Notes under the pieces: generated by a model
Told to the model about the DNA's origin: nothing
What the model saw: only the letters and a program-made list of their open reading frames with translations
The model's database searches: none
DNA from: CAVVSQ01 sp963848825
Lineage (GTDB): Bacteria; Planctomycetota; Planctomycetia; Gemmatales; Gemmataceae
DNA: 64,000 nucleotides
Reading direction: 5' to 3'
Assembly: GCA_963848825.1 (NCBI GenBank)
Contig: CAWKFA010000015.1
Span: 1,612,001-1,676,000 of the forward strand
Shown here: piece by piece, positions 1 to 10,168 of the stretch
Layout: every line of letters starts with the position of its first letter
Numbering within the stretch: position 1 is the stretch's first letter
Translations under genes and position numbers: made by a program

Positions 1-35
1 GCCGGGCTGGAAACCTCACCCACGAGTTAACTACC

Positions 36-3000
36 TTATAGCTTCTTGAAATCACCTATCGGGGACAGCTTGATGACAGTTTGGATGTCCTTGGTCAGTC
101 CCGTTATCAGCGGCCGGTCGGGATCGCCGTCCAAAAAGGCTTGCTCGACCTTCATGAAGTGGCTATCAAGCTCCAGTCCGGTAATCGCGTCGGACAGCTC
201 CATTTCTTCCAGTTTGATTTTCATGAAGGCGTCGAACGTGGCTGTGGATTTCACCGTCGGTGAGGCGATCACCGCGCCGGCCGCCGAGGCTGGCAGCTTG
301 AGCAGTTTGATGTCGGCAGTCAAATCCGCGCCATTTGCCTGCAGCGACGGTATCCAGAATTTGGCAATTTCCGTGGTAACATCCGGTGGAAATTGACTGG
401 CGTTGCCTACGACCGCGGCTCCCCCGCCTGTCGTGCCGGCGCCCGTCAGCGCCAGATCGATTTTGATGAAATCGGCACCCAGCTTGAGGTAGGCGTTGTC
501 AAGCTGCAGCAGGTAGTCGACGAATGCTGGCGGCAGATGGCCATGATATTTCTGCAAAATCTCGTCTTCAAGCTTGAGGAACTGGGTCTCCCCCTTGATG
601 AACACCCCTTCTAATTCGAGGAACGCGTCAACGGCGCGTGAAGCCTGTGGCGTCGCGTCGGTCGCCAGGCCAGTCAAATCGGTGGCCAAAGTGCTCACAG
701 GGCCGGGGGAGACGGTATTACCCGGGTTCGAAACGTCCCCAAGGTCGGTCGGGTCGCCGTCGATGAGGTCTTGCTCGATCTTGACGAACTGTAGGGCGAA
801 TTCACTCGCTGTCGCGTCCAATTTGTATTTGATATGTTCCATTTCCAGATAGGCGTCCACGGCGTCGGCGGCCCTGTTCACGATAATTTTCGTGAAATTC
901 AAGCTGACGCTGGCAGCCTCGGTGGTCAGGTCGCCAATTTGGGCCGTAACGTCCTTCATCACTTCGGGCGGGGCGAGAGACAACCCCGTTGAATTTGGCG
1001 CCCCGAGAACATTGTCAATCTTGAGGAAGTCGTTGTCGATCTTGATAAAGTCGCTATCGATCTTGAGGAAGAAATCGACGGCCGCGGCTGTCAGTTTGTC
1101 GGCGTTCTTCTGAAGAATATCCTCCTCGATCTTAAGGTAGATGGGCACCCACTTAAGGTAGTCTTCCTCAAGCGTAAGGTATGCGTCGACTGCGCGCGAG
1201 GCTGCCGGCGCCGCGTCCCTGGTCCACGCGGTCAGGTCATTCGCCAACGTCGTGGCTGGGCCTGCGGTGCCATCGGCGGCGTCACCAAGGTCGGCCGGGT
1301 CAGCGGCTATAAAATCTATCTCGATCTTCCTGAAATTGATGGAAAGTTCGCTCGCGGTGGCATCGAGTTTAAACTTCCAATTGTCCAGTTTCAAGAAGGC
1401 ATCGACCCTGTCACGGGGTACGGGAAATTCTACTTTCTGGAATGGGAAAGATATCGCGGTGGATGCATGCGTGGTCACGTCTTTTATTTGGCCGGCGACT
1501 TCCGTCATCACGTCCGGGGGTAAGAGCGGAGCGGTGCCCGCGGCGCTCGAGGCTCCAAGGACGGTATTGATCTTCACGAAGTCGGCGTCCATTTTGAGAT
1601 AATCGGCATCCATCTTGAGGAAGAAATCGACCGCGGCGCCAGCAAGTTGGCCGGACGACTTCTGGGCGACCTCGTCCTGGAATTTGAGGAACTTTGTCTC
1701 GCCCTTTATAAAGTCTTCTTCGAATTCAAGGAACGCGTCAACGGCACGGGTGCCCTGCGGCACGTTGTCGCCCACCATTGCGTCCAGATCATTGGCCAAC
1801 GTCGTGGCGAGGCCCGCGCCAGTGGAGGAGTCTCCAAGGTCCGTGGGATCGGTGGCAATGAGGTCTTGTTCGATGGTCTTGAATTGGCTTGCAAAATCCG
1901 CGGTGATCGCGCCGAGCTTGATTTTCTGGTGATCCCACTGCAGGTAGGCGTCAACCGCATCGACGGCTCGGTCGATCTTTATTTTCTGGAACGCGAAATC
2001 TCTGGCACTGGAGGCCTGGGCGTTCAGGTCGTTCAACTCGCTGGTAAATTCTTTGACGAGGTCGGCAGGCAGGAGAGAGCCAGTAGCACTGGAGCCGCCC
2101 AGCGCACTGTCGATCTTTTTGAAATCACCATCGATCTTGAGATAATCACCGTCGATCTTGATGAAATAGTTGAGTGCGTCGGTGGATTGTAGCTCTGGAT
2201 TCTGCAGCAGGATCGCATTCTCGATTTTGAGGAAGTCGCTCTCTCCCTTGATGTAGGCCTGCTCAAACTTGATAAAGGCATCAACGGCCGCGGGCGCGGG
2301 GGTCTCGTTCGCATCCAGAGCGGCAAGATCATTGCCAAGTTTGGTGACGGGTCCGGCGGCGCCGGTGGCCGAGTCTCCAAGGTCGGTGGGATCGGCCGCG
2401 ATCAGTTGCAGTTCGAGCTTCATGAAGCGACGCTCGAACGCCGCGATGTCCGGTTCTTCGAGGTGCTTCTGCCCTTGTATCTTCAGGTAGGAATCGTAGG
2501 CATCGACGCTGCGATCGATCTTTATTTTCTGAAACGCCAGGCTGTCCGCTTTATCCTGTTTAATCACCGCATTGAGCTGGGCCGTAATGTCATTCTTCAC
2601 GTCGGGCGGCAAGGTTAGTTTGTTGGCGGCGCCGGCAGCGCTGGTGCTGGCGAAGAGGCTGTCAATCTTGAGGAAGTCATTGTCGATCTTGAGATAGTTG
2701 TCATCGATCTTGATGAAATAATCCACGACAGCTTGCGAAAAACCGTCCTTGGAAGTGATGCCGCGCCCAACTCCGAACAAATCCGCCTCGGCCTTGATGA
2801 ATACCTCCTCGAATTTGAGGAACGCATCCACCGCACGTGCATTCTGCGGGGTCGTCTGGGATACCACCGTGCCGATGTCGGTGGCCGTTTTGACGGCGGC
2901 TTTTTCCAGATCTGTTTTGACGAAGGCTTGTTCGATCTTCAAGAAATTCGTGCTGGCATCGCTGAACGCGGCCTGCTCTTTATACTTGATATGTTCGAGC

Positions 3001-3525
3001 TTGAGGTAGATATCGAGGCTGCCACTACCCCCTTGACCGGTGCCTTTGAATTGTTGCAGCGCCTTATCCACCAGGGTCTGCAGGGAAATTTCCGCCTGAA
3101 TAATCTTGCGCTGGACGCGGCGGTAACTGCGGAAGCGCGACGGTAGGCGACGATAGCGTTGTCGACCGCCAGCACGTCGTTGTCGAGTTGGATCAAATCA
3201 CTGTCAAGCTTGATGAAATAATCCACGGCGGCCCGCTGTGTACCCGTCGTGCCTTTTATCCAGTTGAGCATGTCCTTTCTGTTCTCGGTTGCTTGCACGG
3301 AGTCCTGGAACTTGATGAAATCCTTTTCCCACGTGAGGAAGGCGTCAACCGCGGCCGCTGGCGCGGGCGGGGCGCCGTTACAACGGGGGCCTTGGTTGTT
3401 GCGGGGACGATGCGGTCTTCCAGCTGCTCCACCGCCGGCAAGCAGGGTCGAGTTGTCGTAGGACGTTTTGCACGAGGCGTTGACGTTCCTGCAACCATCC
3501 AGTTCCACGAGGGGAAGTGAAGCAT
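36..3525 (-). CDS. Secreted repeat protein with F-[LI]-K-[IM]-D heptads and VEQLEDRIVPA motif (two frameshifts)
   Basis: I do not recognise a family. The main frame (3071 to 36) has five units of about 180 residues plus a partial sixth. Each begins near a D-x-[YF]-L-K/E-x-[ED]-H block (residues 20, 193, 374, 557, 739, 947). It continues with an F-x-K-I-E block, DPTDLGD, RAVDAFL-FEE-FIKGE, a run of exact heptads (for example DYLKIDGDF) and an LPPDV block. Homologous repeat sequence continues upstream in the next frame (about 3100-3365). A third frame from 3525 supplies the N-terminus with VEQLEDRIVPA, typical of planctomycete surface or secreted proteins. Two one-base losses, near 3370 and 3100, explain the three frames. 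The heptads predict long amphipathic helices; function is unknown. The N-terminal motif suggests an extracytoplasmic location (inference). Confidence 0.7.
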
Positions 3526-3816
3526 GGGACGTGTCCTTTCGGGCGCGTTCGGGCCCTGACGCGCTGGTGTTAGAGAGGCGAAAGTTCGATGTTACAGTCC
3601 GGCCAACCATCACAAGTTCTTCACATTGCCCACGTTCGATGGCGGTGTCAAGATAAAAGTTCCGTAATCTATGCTTTTTCCCATAAACTACCAAATATCC
3701 GTCGCTGACCAGCATAGGCCACGACGACTTCGCGCTAACTTTTGTTAACAAAGCGGCTTCCGGCAAATACGCCAAATGAAATTTGAGAACAGGGAACGGT
3801 AGGGGGCTTCTCATCA

Positions 3817-4739
3817 ATGACACACCCCACGCTCGTCGATTCGTACCTTGACCGCATACTTCTGCCGGAGCTGGCGCTGTGCACATTGAGCCCCGCCCAG
3901 CAAAAGATCCTGGCCCTGGACGTCCGGGACCGGCTCAATTCATTGCTGGCACACTGGGGGGACGTTGCTTTTCGGCGGGCCGTGCTGTTGATTGGCCTGG
4001 AAGAAGCTAGCTTTTATGAGCCTGCTGCCGCGGACCTGGAGGTGCGCGCGCTGGTCAATGTCGCCATTCGCAACAGCTTGCTCGAAGACCTCGCGGCCAG
4101 TAATGCTTCGATGCCTGAGCTAACCTTTCCCCGGCCCATAATAACGGACGTTGGCATGGCGGTGCTAACGGAAACTGCCGTGGAGTTCTTTCAAAAAATG
4201 GGGCTGACAAACATTGCGCCGCTGGCGCCGGGGCGCCCGATGTGTTTGGCAAGCTCACGCAAGATTATCGCCGCGCCTGGTTCGTTCTGTGGCAGTTGGC
4301 GAATGGTCCAGGTGCTGAGGTCACGTACCGGTTGCCCGACGCACCCGTCCCCGTCCTGCCACCGCTAACACCATTGAAGCAAAAGCCCAAGGCGGAAATC
4401 ACCGTGGTCCTGAGCGGCATGGACGCCACCTTCGACCCGGGCCTGCTGCACTTTCTCAAGCAGATTGCCGACAAAAAAGTCCCGTTCTTCTTCGCCGATT
4501 CCTTCAAGGCGATTACCCGTAACCCGCGCAAGCTTTGCCACATTATTGACTATGTGCTGAGTCAGGGCGCCGCGCTCGTGACGCATAATTACTTCATTTC
4601 CCCGGCTTATGCGGCGCGACGTGAGCCGTTACTGCGGCCCTTTCATTGGCCGCACGAAGCCAAGGCGAAACTAGTTAACGAAATGGGTTTGCAAGAACCA
4701 CATCGCAAGGCACTCCATTGGATCAAGGCGCGTCTTTAA
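3817..4739 (+). CDS. Hypothetical protein, one frameshift
   Basis: Unrecognised. The first frame encodes about 140 leucine-rich residues starting MTHPTLVDSYLD. Near 4235 the sense passes to the -1 frame, which continues FGKLTQDYRRAWFVLWQLANG to the stop at 4737-4739. The joined product would be about 307 residues, soluble, with no signal peptide or membrane helix. The downstream part reads like an alpha/beta domain (EITVVLSGMDATFDPGLLHF). It lies 168 bp upstream of the lpxL-like gene on the same strand, so the two could be cotranscribed, but nothing proves it. Treating both frames as one gene is inference from continuity and codon use. Confidence 0.5.
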
Positions 4740-4907
4740 AATTCAGGCGCCTCGTAACGTCACCGGTTTCTCCCAGATTGCCAATTCTTACCCAGATTAC
4801 CAACTTCCGTTAAAGTTCAGGCCGATAATCTGCCGATAAAGCTTAAATGTCGCGCCTTGTGCAGAGGTGCGCACGTTTCCGGCCAATTGCAAGGCGGCAA
4901 GTAAAAT

Positions 4908-5872
4908 ATGGCCAGCCGAAAAAAGTGGAAAAACCTGTCGCCGCTACTGCAGGGCGTGGTCTACCTGGGTACGCGCCTTGTTATTTGCCTGTTTCAAACC
5001 TTGTCGCATGATCTGGCCAGAACATTCATCACCATCCTGACATGGATCGCCTATGCCGTCGATCGCCGCCACCGCCTGATCGGTCTGGAAAACCTGCGGC
5101 AGGCATTTCCGGGGCGGTATAGTGAGGCCGAACTTGACGCCATGGTCTTCGCGACTTACCGGCATTTTTTTACGCTGCTGATCGAAGTCACCCAGCTCCC
5201 CCGCAAGGTGCATCGCCAGAATACGGGCAACCATTTCGATTTGGGACGGGATGAGCAAACCATTCTGTCGCTGCTCAAGTCGGATCGGCCCTTGCTCATC
5301 GTTACGGCCCATTTCGGCAACTGGGAACTGGCGGGCTACGGTCTGGCGCCCGGGGATTCAGCACCTACGCAGTGTCCCGGCCCCTGGACAACAGGTACCT
5401 CGAAAGTTACATGCGCGGCATTCGCGAGCATATGGGTCAAACCATGCTGGCGAAAAAAGACCTGGTCGGTATTCAGTCCGCCCTGGCTGGCGGAGGTAAG
5501 CTCGCGGTGCTGGCGGATCAATATTCAGGCCCGCGCGGCCAAATGGTCAATTTCTTTGGGCGGCCGGCCGCTACCAGTAAAGGCGTCGCCATCCTGGCGC
5601 TAAAATACGGCGCGCCCCTCATGGTTGTCGGCGTCCGCAAAGTGGCGGAGCCAATGCGCTATCAGGTCGTCCTTGAGGATGTCATTTATCCCGAGGAATA
5701 TCAGCACAACCGGGCCGCCGCGGTTCGCCAGATCACCGAGCGCTATACCAAAGCACTCGAACGGGTCATCCGTTCGGCGCCGGAACAATATTTGTGGCTG
5801 CATAATCGGTGGAAAGGCCACCGCCGCCCCGTCAACAATATCGCCCCGAGCAATTTGTCGCGGGCCGCCTAG
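4908..5872 (+). CDS. LpxL/HtrB-family lysophospholipid acyltransferase (frameshift near 5355)
   Basis: The family transfers an acyl chain to lipid A precursors or related lipids at the inner membrane. The N-terminus has a hydrophobic stretch (YLGTRLVICLFQTL), and the catalytic H-x4-[DE]/NWE signature appears as TAHFGNWELAG about 130 residues in. At the CCCGGGG run near 5352 the frame changes by one base and the protein continues as GFSTYAVSRPLDNRYLESYM, the usual segment after that motif, ending with LHNRWKGHRR, the typical C-terminus (W-x-H-x-RWK). Joined length of about 321 residues fits the family. Start ATG at 4908 has no strong ribosome binding site. The acyl acceptor is unknown. Confidence 0.8.
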
Positions 5873-5940
5873 CGCTCTATCAAGGGACATAGAGAGCAGC
5901 AGCAGACCGCCGAACGCTTCACGTACGCGAACGATCACTT

Positions 5941-6478
5941 ATGCCCCCTGTCGTCGCTACCTATCGTCCACTCCTGGAAGCCGCCTCTTGGGCCGCGCGT
6001 GCCCACGCCGACCAGATGCGGCATGACAAGACAACCCCCTACGTCAGTCACGTTTTTCGGGTTTGCCTGGTGGTTCGAGATGTTTTCGGCTTTGAAGACC
6101 CGCGCATGCTGATTGTCGCGTTGCTTCATGACACGATCGAGGACACCACCACCGATTTCGACGATATAGCGGAGCGCCATGGACCGGAGATAGCCCACTG
6201 GGTCGCCTGCCTCACCAAAAACAAGGCCTTGCCGGAACTGGCTCGCGAGGCGGACTACCTGCTGCGCCTCCAGAGTGCGCCCTGGCAGGTTCAGGCCTGC
6301 AAGCTCGCGGACGTCTTCGACAACCTGATCGATTCGGTCAACATGCCAGCCGAGCGCCGCGCTCGCGGACTCGAGCGTGGCAGATCCTACCTCGATGCCC
6401 TCAAGGCGGCAAACTGCACCCGAATTGCAAAAGCCTCTCGCACTGGTCCAGCAACTCCTGGCCGAGTTGCAAAGCTAG
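5941..6478 (+). CDS. HD-domain phosphohydrolase (SpoT-like), frameshift near the C-terminus
   Basis: Residues 1-150 match the HD superfamily as in RelA/SpoT hydrolase domains: HADQMRHDKTTPYVSH, then LLHDTIEDTT (metal-binding HD plus ED) and KLADVFDNL (catalytic Asp). Such enzymes hydrolyse nucleotide phosphates, for example (p)ppGpp; here the synthetase and TGS/ACT parts are missing, so it is a small alarmone-hydrolase-like protein at most. After LDALKAA, a one-base shift near 6412 restores a plausible helical tail, PELQKPLALVQQLLAELQS, ending at TAG 6476-6478. Without the shift the frame runs on into the tmRNA gene. It starts 68 bp after the acyltransferase. Confidence 0.7.
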
Positions 6479-6593
6479 CCGCGCACCCGGCGGCCAAGGA
6501 CGAAAACGTCCGCTCTTGCCATGGCTCGGCCCGTGCCGATACAATACATTGTCCCCGGCATAGGCCTCTTGGTTCAGGGGCTCACGTGCCAAG

Positions 6594-6993
6594 GGGGGCG
6601 ATCTGGTTTCGATCGGGTAAGTTGAGGCGTAGGGTGGCGTGTCGTGGTTGATCAGAAGGCCACGTTAATCATCTGATCAAAAAACCAACTGCAGAACCGC
6701 AGTTCGCAATGGCTGCCTAATAAAACGGTAGCCCCATGTTCGGGAGCTTAGCCTGAGAGGTCCCGTCTTGGTCGCCAAATCAGGATCGCGGAGGCCCGGG
6801 CCGGTCGCAAGGCCGGTCGCTACCGGAGGCAGCATCCGCTAAATAACACAGCCGGGTAGTCCCAAAGGGGCCCAGTTAGCCGGGACCCGAGGGATGAACG
6901 CGACAGGTTCGGCCTGTCACCATTGGCTAGCTACACACGTAGATGCTGACGCTGAAGTACACCGAGACCCGGGTTCGATTCCCGGCGCCTCCA
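6594..6993 (+). ncRNA. ssrA: tmRNA (transfer-messenger RNA)
   Basis: The 5' end GGGGGCG at 6594-6600 pairs with CGCCTCC at 6986-6992 to form a seven-pair acceptor stem with the G-U at the third pair usual for tmRNA. GATCTGGTTTCGATCGGG follows the 5' strand, and a T arm with GGTTCGATTCC sits just before the 3' strand. The CCA end is not encoded. The open reading frame ends GCAGAACCG...GCTGCC TAA TAA (6691-6723), giving tag end AEPQFAMAA, the hydrophobic -AA end that proteases recognise. The resume codon is probably GCA at 6691. It rescues stalled ribosomes with SmpB. Length is about 400 nt. Confidence 0.92.
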
Positions 6994-6995
6994 CT

Positions 6996-7033
6996 AAAAG
7001 GCCGGTTGCGAAATAGCGCTACCGGCCTTTTTT
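6996..7033 (+). terminator. Rho-independent terminator of tmRNA
   Basis: AAAGGCCGGT (6997-7006) pairs perfectly with ACCGGCCTTT (7021-7030), with a 14-nt loop and a following T run. It begins three bases after the tmRNA 3' end. Confidence 0.9.
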
Positions 7034-7101
7034 ATTTGCCTTATTCCAGAGCCTAAAGCTTCCCTGGTGTTTTAGCATTTTTCCAGTTATCCTGGGCTCC
7101 C

Positions 7102-8382
7102 ATGAATTACCTCCCTTTGCCGGGGTCGTTTTGGCGGCGAAAACTCACCCTATTTGCTATAGTCGTCGGCCTGATCACGGCCGCCGTGTGCTGGTCGCTA
7201 TTGCCTTTCCAACGATTAGTTTTCAAGTTGCCCCGAGGTAGTTCCTACGCGGAATTTTTCAGCGATTTCCGATACGTTGCCACTCAAGAGTTTTTTAATG
7301 ATTGCCTAAATCGCCGTGTAACGTTAATGGAACTTGGCGGCGAAGAGCCACTGTTTTCCCTCGTTTATGACGAGAAGAATCTTCCTGCATTTGGAATTTC
7401 ACCGGACAATAAACTCTTTATTGAATTTGGCCTGGAAAAAACGAAAGTCAGAAAAATCCCATCTGGGGAACTAATCGCCCCAGAGCACCCTTTTGAAATC
7501 TCCAATATCCAAGTGAAACCGGACTATAGGTTTCTTTTGATCAGAGATGCCATCGGACGGTCCCTTGTACTTGACTGGGACGAGACTCGACATACACCAG
7601 TTGCGCACGATGTTTTGACCGGAAAGGCCCTTAGAAATTTGACCTTTGACCATGACAATCTTTCCTTTGACATGGACAGCAAAGGCGCGGATGGAGAAGA
7701 GAAAATAAAGGAGATCTGGCTGTATAATGTGTGGTTTTTTCCGGGGAGATTTTTGGAATACTGCCAAGAAAAAAATAAACTGCTGGTCCGCGAACTGCCA
7801 GGCGGGGAAATTCGAGGCGAGTTGGTCTCTTTTTTGAAAGAAAATGATAATTCGAGAGATCTGGGTTTGGGGTTGTATTTGACTGCCGATTGCAAAACCG
7901 TGGTGTCCTGCATTAACCAGGAAATTGTCCTTTGGGATGTAGCGACAGGCCAACATCGCAAATTGAACGTGAATGGGGTGCATGCCATTCTCTCCCCGGA
8001 TGGTCGATTTGTTATATTCGCTACTCAAAGACCCGAAATGTCGCAGTGGTTGCATTGGTTAATGAATTGGTTTGAGAAGGAACAAAGAAGTTATCCAGAC
8101 GTTCAAATTGTCGTTTATGATTTAACTACCGAGACTCCGTTAGCCTCCTTTGATACCGATCTGGGCTTTTCCTCCATGACATTCTCTGACGACGGCAAAA
8201 GCTTGGCGATTCGTGCACATCACGCCTACCACATTTACGACTTCCCGCTACGCAAACCTTGGCTCAAATCAGCGGCTTTCGGTTTTGCCATGGCGATTGG
8301 TGTCTGGGGACTTGGTTGGTTTCTCGGCCGACTTCGACAAAGATCGGCAGTCGAGCGTTTCCAAGCCGGACGGGGCAGGTGA
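7102..8382 (+). CDS. Membrane-anchored WD40-like protein with terminal helices
   Basis: The protein has 426 residues. An N-terminal helix (LFAIVVGLITAAVCWSLL, residues 15-32) and a C-terminal helix (FGFAMAIGVWGLGWFLG, near residue 400) flank an extracytoplasmic or cytoplasmic domain. Blades resemble WD40/TolB propellers: CINQEIVLWDVATGQ, AILSPDGRFVIFA and MTFSDDGKSLAIRA. No catalytic motif is visible, so a binding or scaffold role is all that can be inferred. AT content is higher than in neighbours. The last 18 or so codons lie antisense to the abiEii remnant, so the native C-terminus may have been replaced when that fragment arrived. Confidence 0.7.
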   Translation: MNYLPLPGSFWRRKLTLFAIVVGLITAAVCWSLLPFQRLVFKLPRGSSYAEFFSDFRYVATQEFFNDCLNRRVTLMELGGEEPLFSLVYDEKNLPAFGISPDNKLFIEFGLEKTKVRKIPSGELIAPEHPFEISNIQVKPDYRFLLIRDAIGRSLVLDWDETRHTPVAHDVLTGKALRNLTFDHDNLSFDMDSKGADGEEKIKEIWLYNVWFFPGRFLEYCQEKNKLLVRELPGGEIRGELVSFLKENDNSRDLGLGLYLTADCKTVVSCINQEIVLWDVATGQHRKLNVNGVHAILSPDGRFVIFATQRPEMSQWLHWLMNWFEKEQRSYPDVQIVVYDLTTETPLASFDTDLGFSSMTFSDDGKSLAIRAHHAYHIYDFPLRKPWLKSAAFGFAMAIGVWGLGWFLGRLRQRSAVERFQAGRGR

Positions 8383-8762
8383 TTCTCACCCCTTCATACT
8401 CCTGGTCTTCTTTCATTCGGCTGGCCAACACCTTGGACGAATTGAAAGTGAGGCCGTCATCCGGGACAACGGTCGCGAAATGGCGCTCATCACTTCGGTG
8501 AGCCGTTCTAGCGAACTTTCCCCGTTCCAAGCAGGTCCACGTCTTTCGTGGTCCGATGAAGTTCAGCGGTCCAGAGTTGAAAAGGCATTGCCCCCTTTAG
8601 AACGAAACTGTCCGCATGCGGGGAGACGCTCAGACGGTAGAGGAACCGTTCGATTGCGTACCGGGTCAGGATGGCCTGGAGTTCCTCGGAATGTTTCCGC
8701 GCGAATGCAGTCAGTCGTGCACGAACCGACGCTACGATGTTTCTTGGATTGCCTTTGGTCAC
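8327..8762 (-). pseudogene. AbiEii-type nucleotidyltransferase toxin, truncated and frameshifted
   Basis: The N-terminal part (from GTG 8762) reads IERFLYRLSVSPHADSFVLKGAM and LHRTTKDVDLLG, the nucleotidyltransferase core of AbiEii toxins. Near 8515 the frame changes and homology continues as GLTFNSSKVLASRMKEDQEY and VRLGNARLPIFVEVG, after which it stops. Roughly the C-terminal half is missing. Family members are type IV toxins that modify tRNA or nucleotides and are countered by AbiEi. The start overlaps the abiEi stop in a GTGA junction, the standard operon arrangement. Truncation plus frameshift make it non-functional. Confidence 0.75.
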
Positions 8763-9310
8763 GCCAGCGTCGCCTCCAGGTAGGGCCGCATGACATTCGC
8801 CATTCGGCGGGCCTTGGCGGCGCGATACAGGTCGTCGACGGTTACTTTTTTATTTCGCAGGCAATCGCGGAGTGCTTCCAGCGCCACGTCGATTCCGATC
8901 GTGTTGCGATAGGCGAAGCAATCCACCACGGTTCGCGCCGCATCGGTCACCTTAACCATGATCCCTTCGACATCGTGAGCAACGACGCCGTTGATAAGAT
9001 CGGGGCCGGAAAAGCGGACGATGCGCAACGGCGGATACTCGACTTTCGGAATTCGGGCCTTCCGGTCGATGGCGAGCCAGACTTCATGCGGGAATTGGGT
9101 GGTGAGGTCGTGAAATTGAAGTGCCGAAAGGAGGCAGACAATTCCGTGTGGGACCCCCAGGAGGCCTCCAGACGATTACCGTCAATCTGCCCCCGCAAGA
9201 ACGAACAACTGAAGGCCGCAAGCCCAGGCGACGGGCGAGAAAGGTAGACGCGCGGAATGGAATACTCTGTGAGATCGGCGGCACGAAGTACGCTTCGAGA
9301 CGAGACATCG
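8759..9310 (-). pseudogene. AbiEi-type antitoxin, decayed N-terminus
   Basis: The 3' half is clear: GIVCLLSALQFHDLTTQFPH, VWLAIDRKARIPKVEYPPLR, FSGPDLINGVVAHDVEG, and AARTVVDCFAYRNTIGIDVA, the AbiEi C-terminal domain. Upstream, in other frames, DLTEYSIPRVYLSR (about 9250-9300 on the minus strand) is the N-terminal winged-helix region, so at least one frame change separates the two. AbiEi normally represses its operon and neutralises AbiEii. The gene end overlaps the toxin start. Homology stops about where a plus-strand antitoxin remnant begins, suggesting a recombination junction near 9310. Confidence 0.7.
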
Positions 9311-9311
9311 A

Positions 9312-9509
9312 TACCGTTGTTCGCGAGGCCGTGGAAACGAAGCTGCGCGGAGTAAGCGGACGTTTGCCGGGATTTTGAAACCTCTCCATGATGAGGTTGA
9401 GGCCGGCGGCATGAGCGAAGAAGAAGTGAACGGGCTGCTCGAAAAAGCATTGAAGGAAGTTCGAGGCGGATCTTTCGGCGGGCGCCGTTCGGATCAATCC
9501 CAGCCATGA
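9312..9509 (+). pseudogene. C-terminal remnant of a type II antitoxin
   Basis: The frame reads ARSKRTFAGILKPLHDEVEA, then GMSEEEVNGLLEKALKEVRG, to a TGA at 9507-9509. This has the look of the toxin-binding tail of small plasmid-type antitoxins that partner PIN toxins. No start codon or DNA-binding domain is present; the 5' side is replaced by the AbiEi remnant on the other strand. The stop overlaps the ATG of the PIN remnant (ATGA), the expected antitoxin-toxin coupling. Assignment is from sequence feel plus context. Confidence 0.5.
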
Positions 9510-9550
9510 TTGACGCGGTCTTCGACGGCATGACATATCTTCAAGCGGTC
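9506..9550 (+). pseudogene. N-terminal remnant of a PIN-domain toxin
   Basis: Only about 15 codons remain: MIDAVFDGMTYLQAVV, matching the first strand of PIN-family toxins (first acidic residue in VFD). It then runs into the 3' end of the convergent OB-fold gene. Useless as an enzyme; it is evidence for a lost toxin-antitoxin module. Confidence 0.4.
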
Positions 9551-9551
9551 G

Positions 9552-10055
9552 TCACCGTTTCGCGTTGTGGTTTCCGCCACCCATTTGCCGCCGATCAGCC
9601 ATGAGAATTTCTCCGAGCAGATCGACTTTCTCCACGATCTGGATTTGTTTAGGGTCATCGACCTCGATTCTCGGTCGTTCATCCTTGATGATGACCGTAC
9701 CTTTGACCCGAATGGTCTTTGCCTGGAAATGGACGGCTGGATCATCAACCTTCGCCTCATTAAACTTTGCCGCTCCGGTCCTGGTGATGACAATGCCCAA
9801 GTTCTGCTCGTCATGGAAATCTTCCTCGGAATCGAGGTAGATTTCGCCTCGCTTTTCCAGGCGATTCTTCGTTTTGACGAGCATTCGGAGGGTAACTTCC
9901 TCGTTGACCTTCTTGATGGCTTCGACCGGGGTGAGGGGTTTAGTGTCCTGGGCAGAGGCTTTGATGGCCATAAGCCCGCAGATCAGCAGGGCCATTACGG
10001 ATGCGATCCCAATGGGCAGGAAGGCGCCTTTCCCCGCCAGATGTCTTTCAGACAT
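9552..10055 (-). CDS. Secreted OB-fold-like protein
   Basis: The 167-residue product has a signal peptide (IGIASVMALLICGLMAI, cleavage near ASA-QD). The mature part has the pattern VTLRMLVKTKNRL - GEIYLDSEEDFHD - LGIVITRTGAAKF - IRVKGTVIIKDERPRIEV, like small periplasmic OB-fold (tRNA_anti-like) proteins common in planctomycetes. Binding partner unknown. Start is set by AGGAG seven bases before ATG 10055. It is divergent from the cupin gene, with 113 bp between the starts. Confidence 0.6.
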   Translation of the reverse strand: MSERHLAGKGAFLPIGIASVMALLICGLMAIKASAQDTKPLTPVEAIKKVNEEVTLRMLVKTKNRLEKRGEIYLDSEEDFHDEQNLGIVITRTGAAKFNEAKVDDPAVHFQAKTIRVKGTVIIKDERPRIEVDDPKQIQIVEKVDLLGEILMADRRQMGGGNHNAKR

Positions 10056-10168
10056 TTTTTTCTCCTGATTTGCGATTATTGAAAAGCCTTCGGCCTGCGG
10101 TCTTTTTTCTGCATCAAGATAAAATACTCCTTGCCATTAATTCTGGCTGCCTTGGGAGGATGAAGCGA

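Noticed and set aside
6961..6995. Possible separate tRNA because of the GGTTCGATTCC arm
   Set aside because: No anticodon or D arm precedes it; the 5' partner of the acceptor stem is 390 bases away, so it is the tmRNA 3' end.
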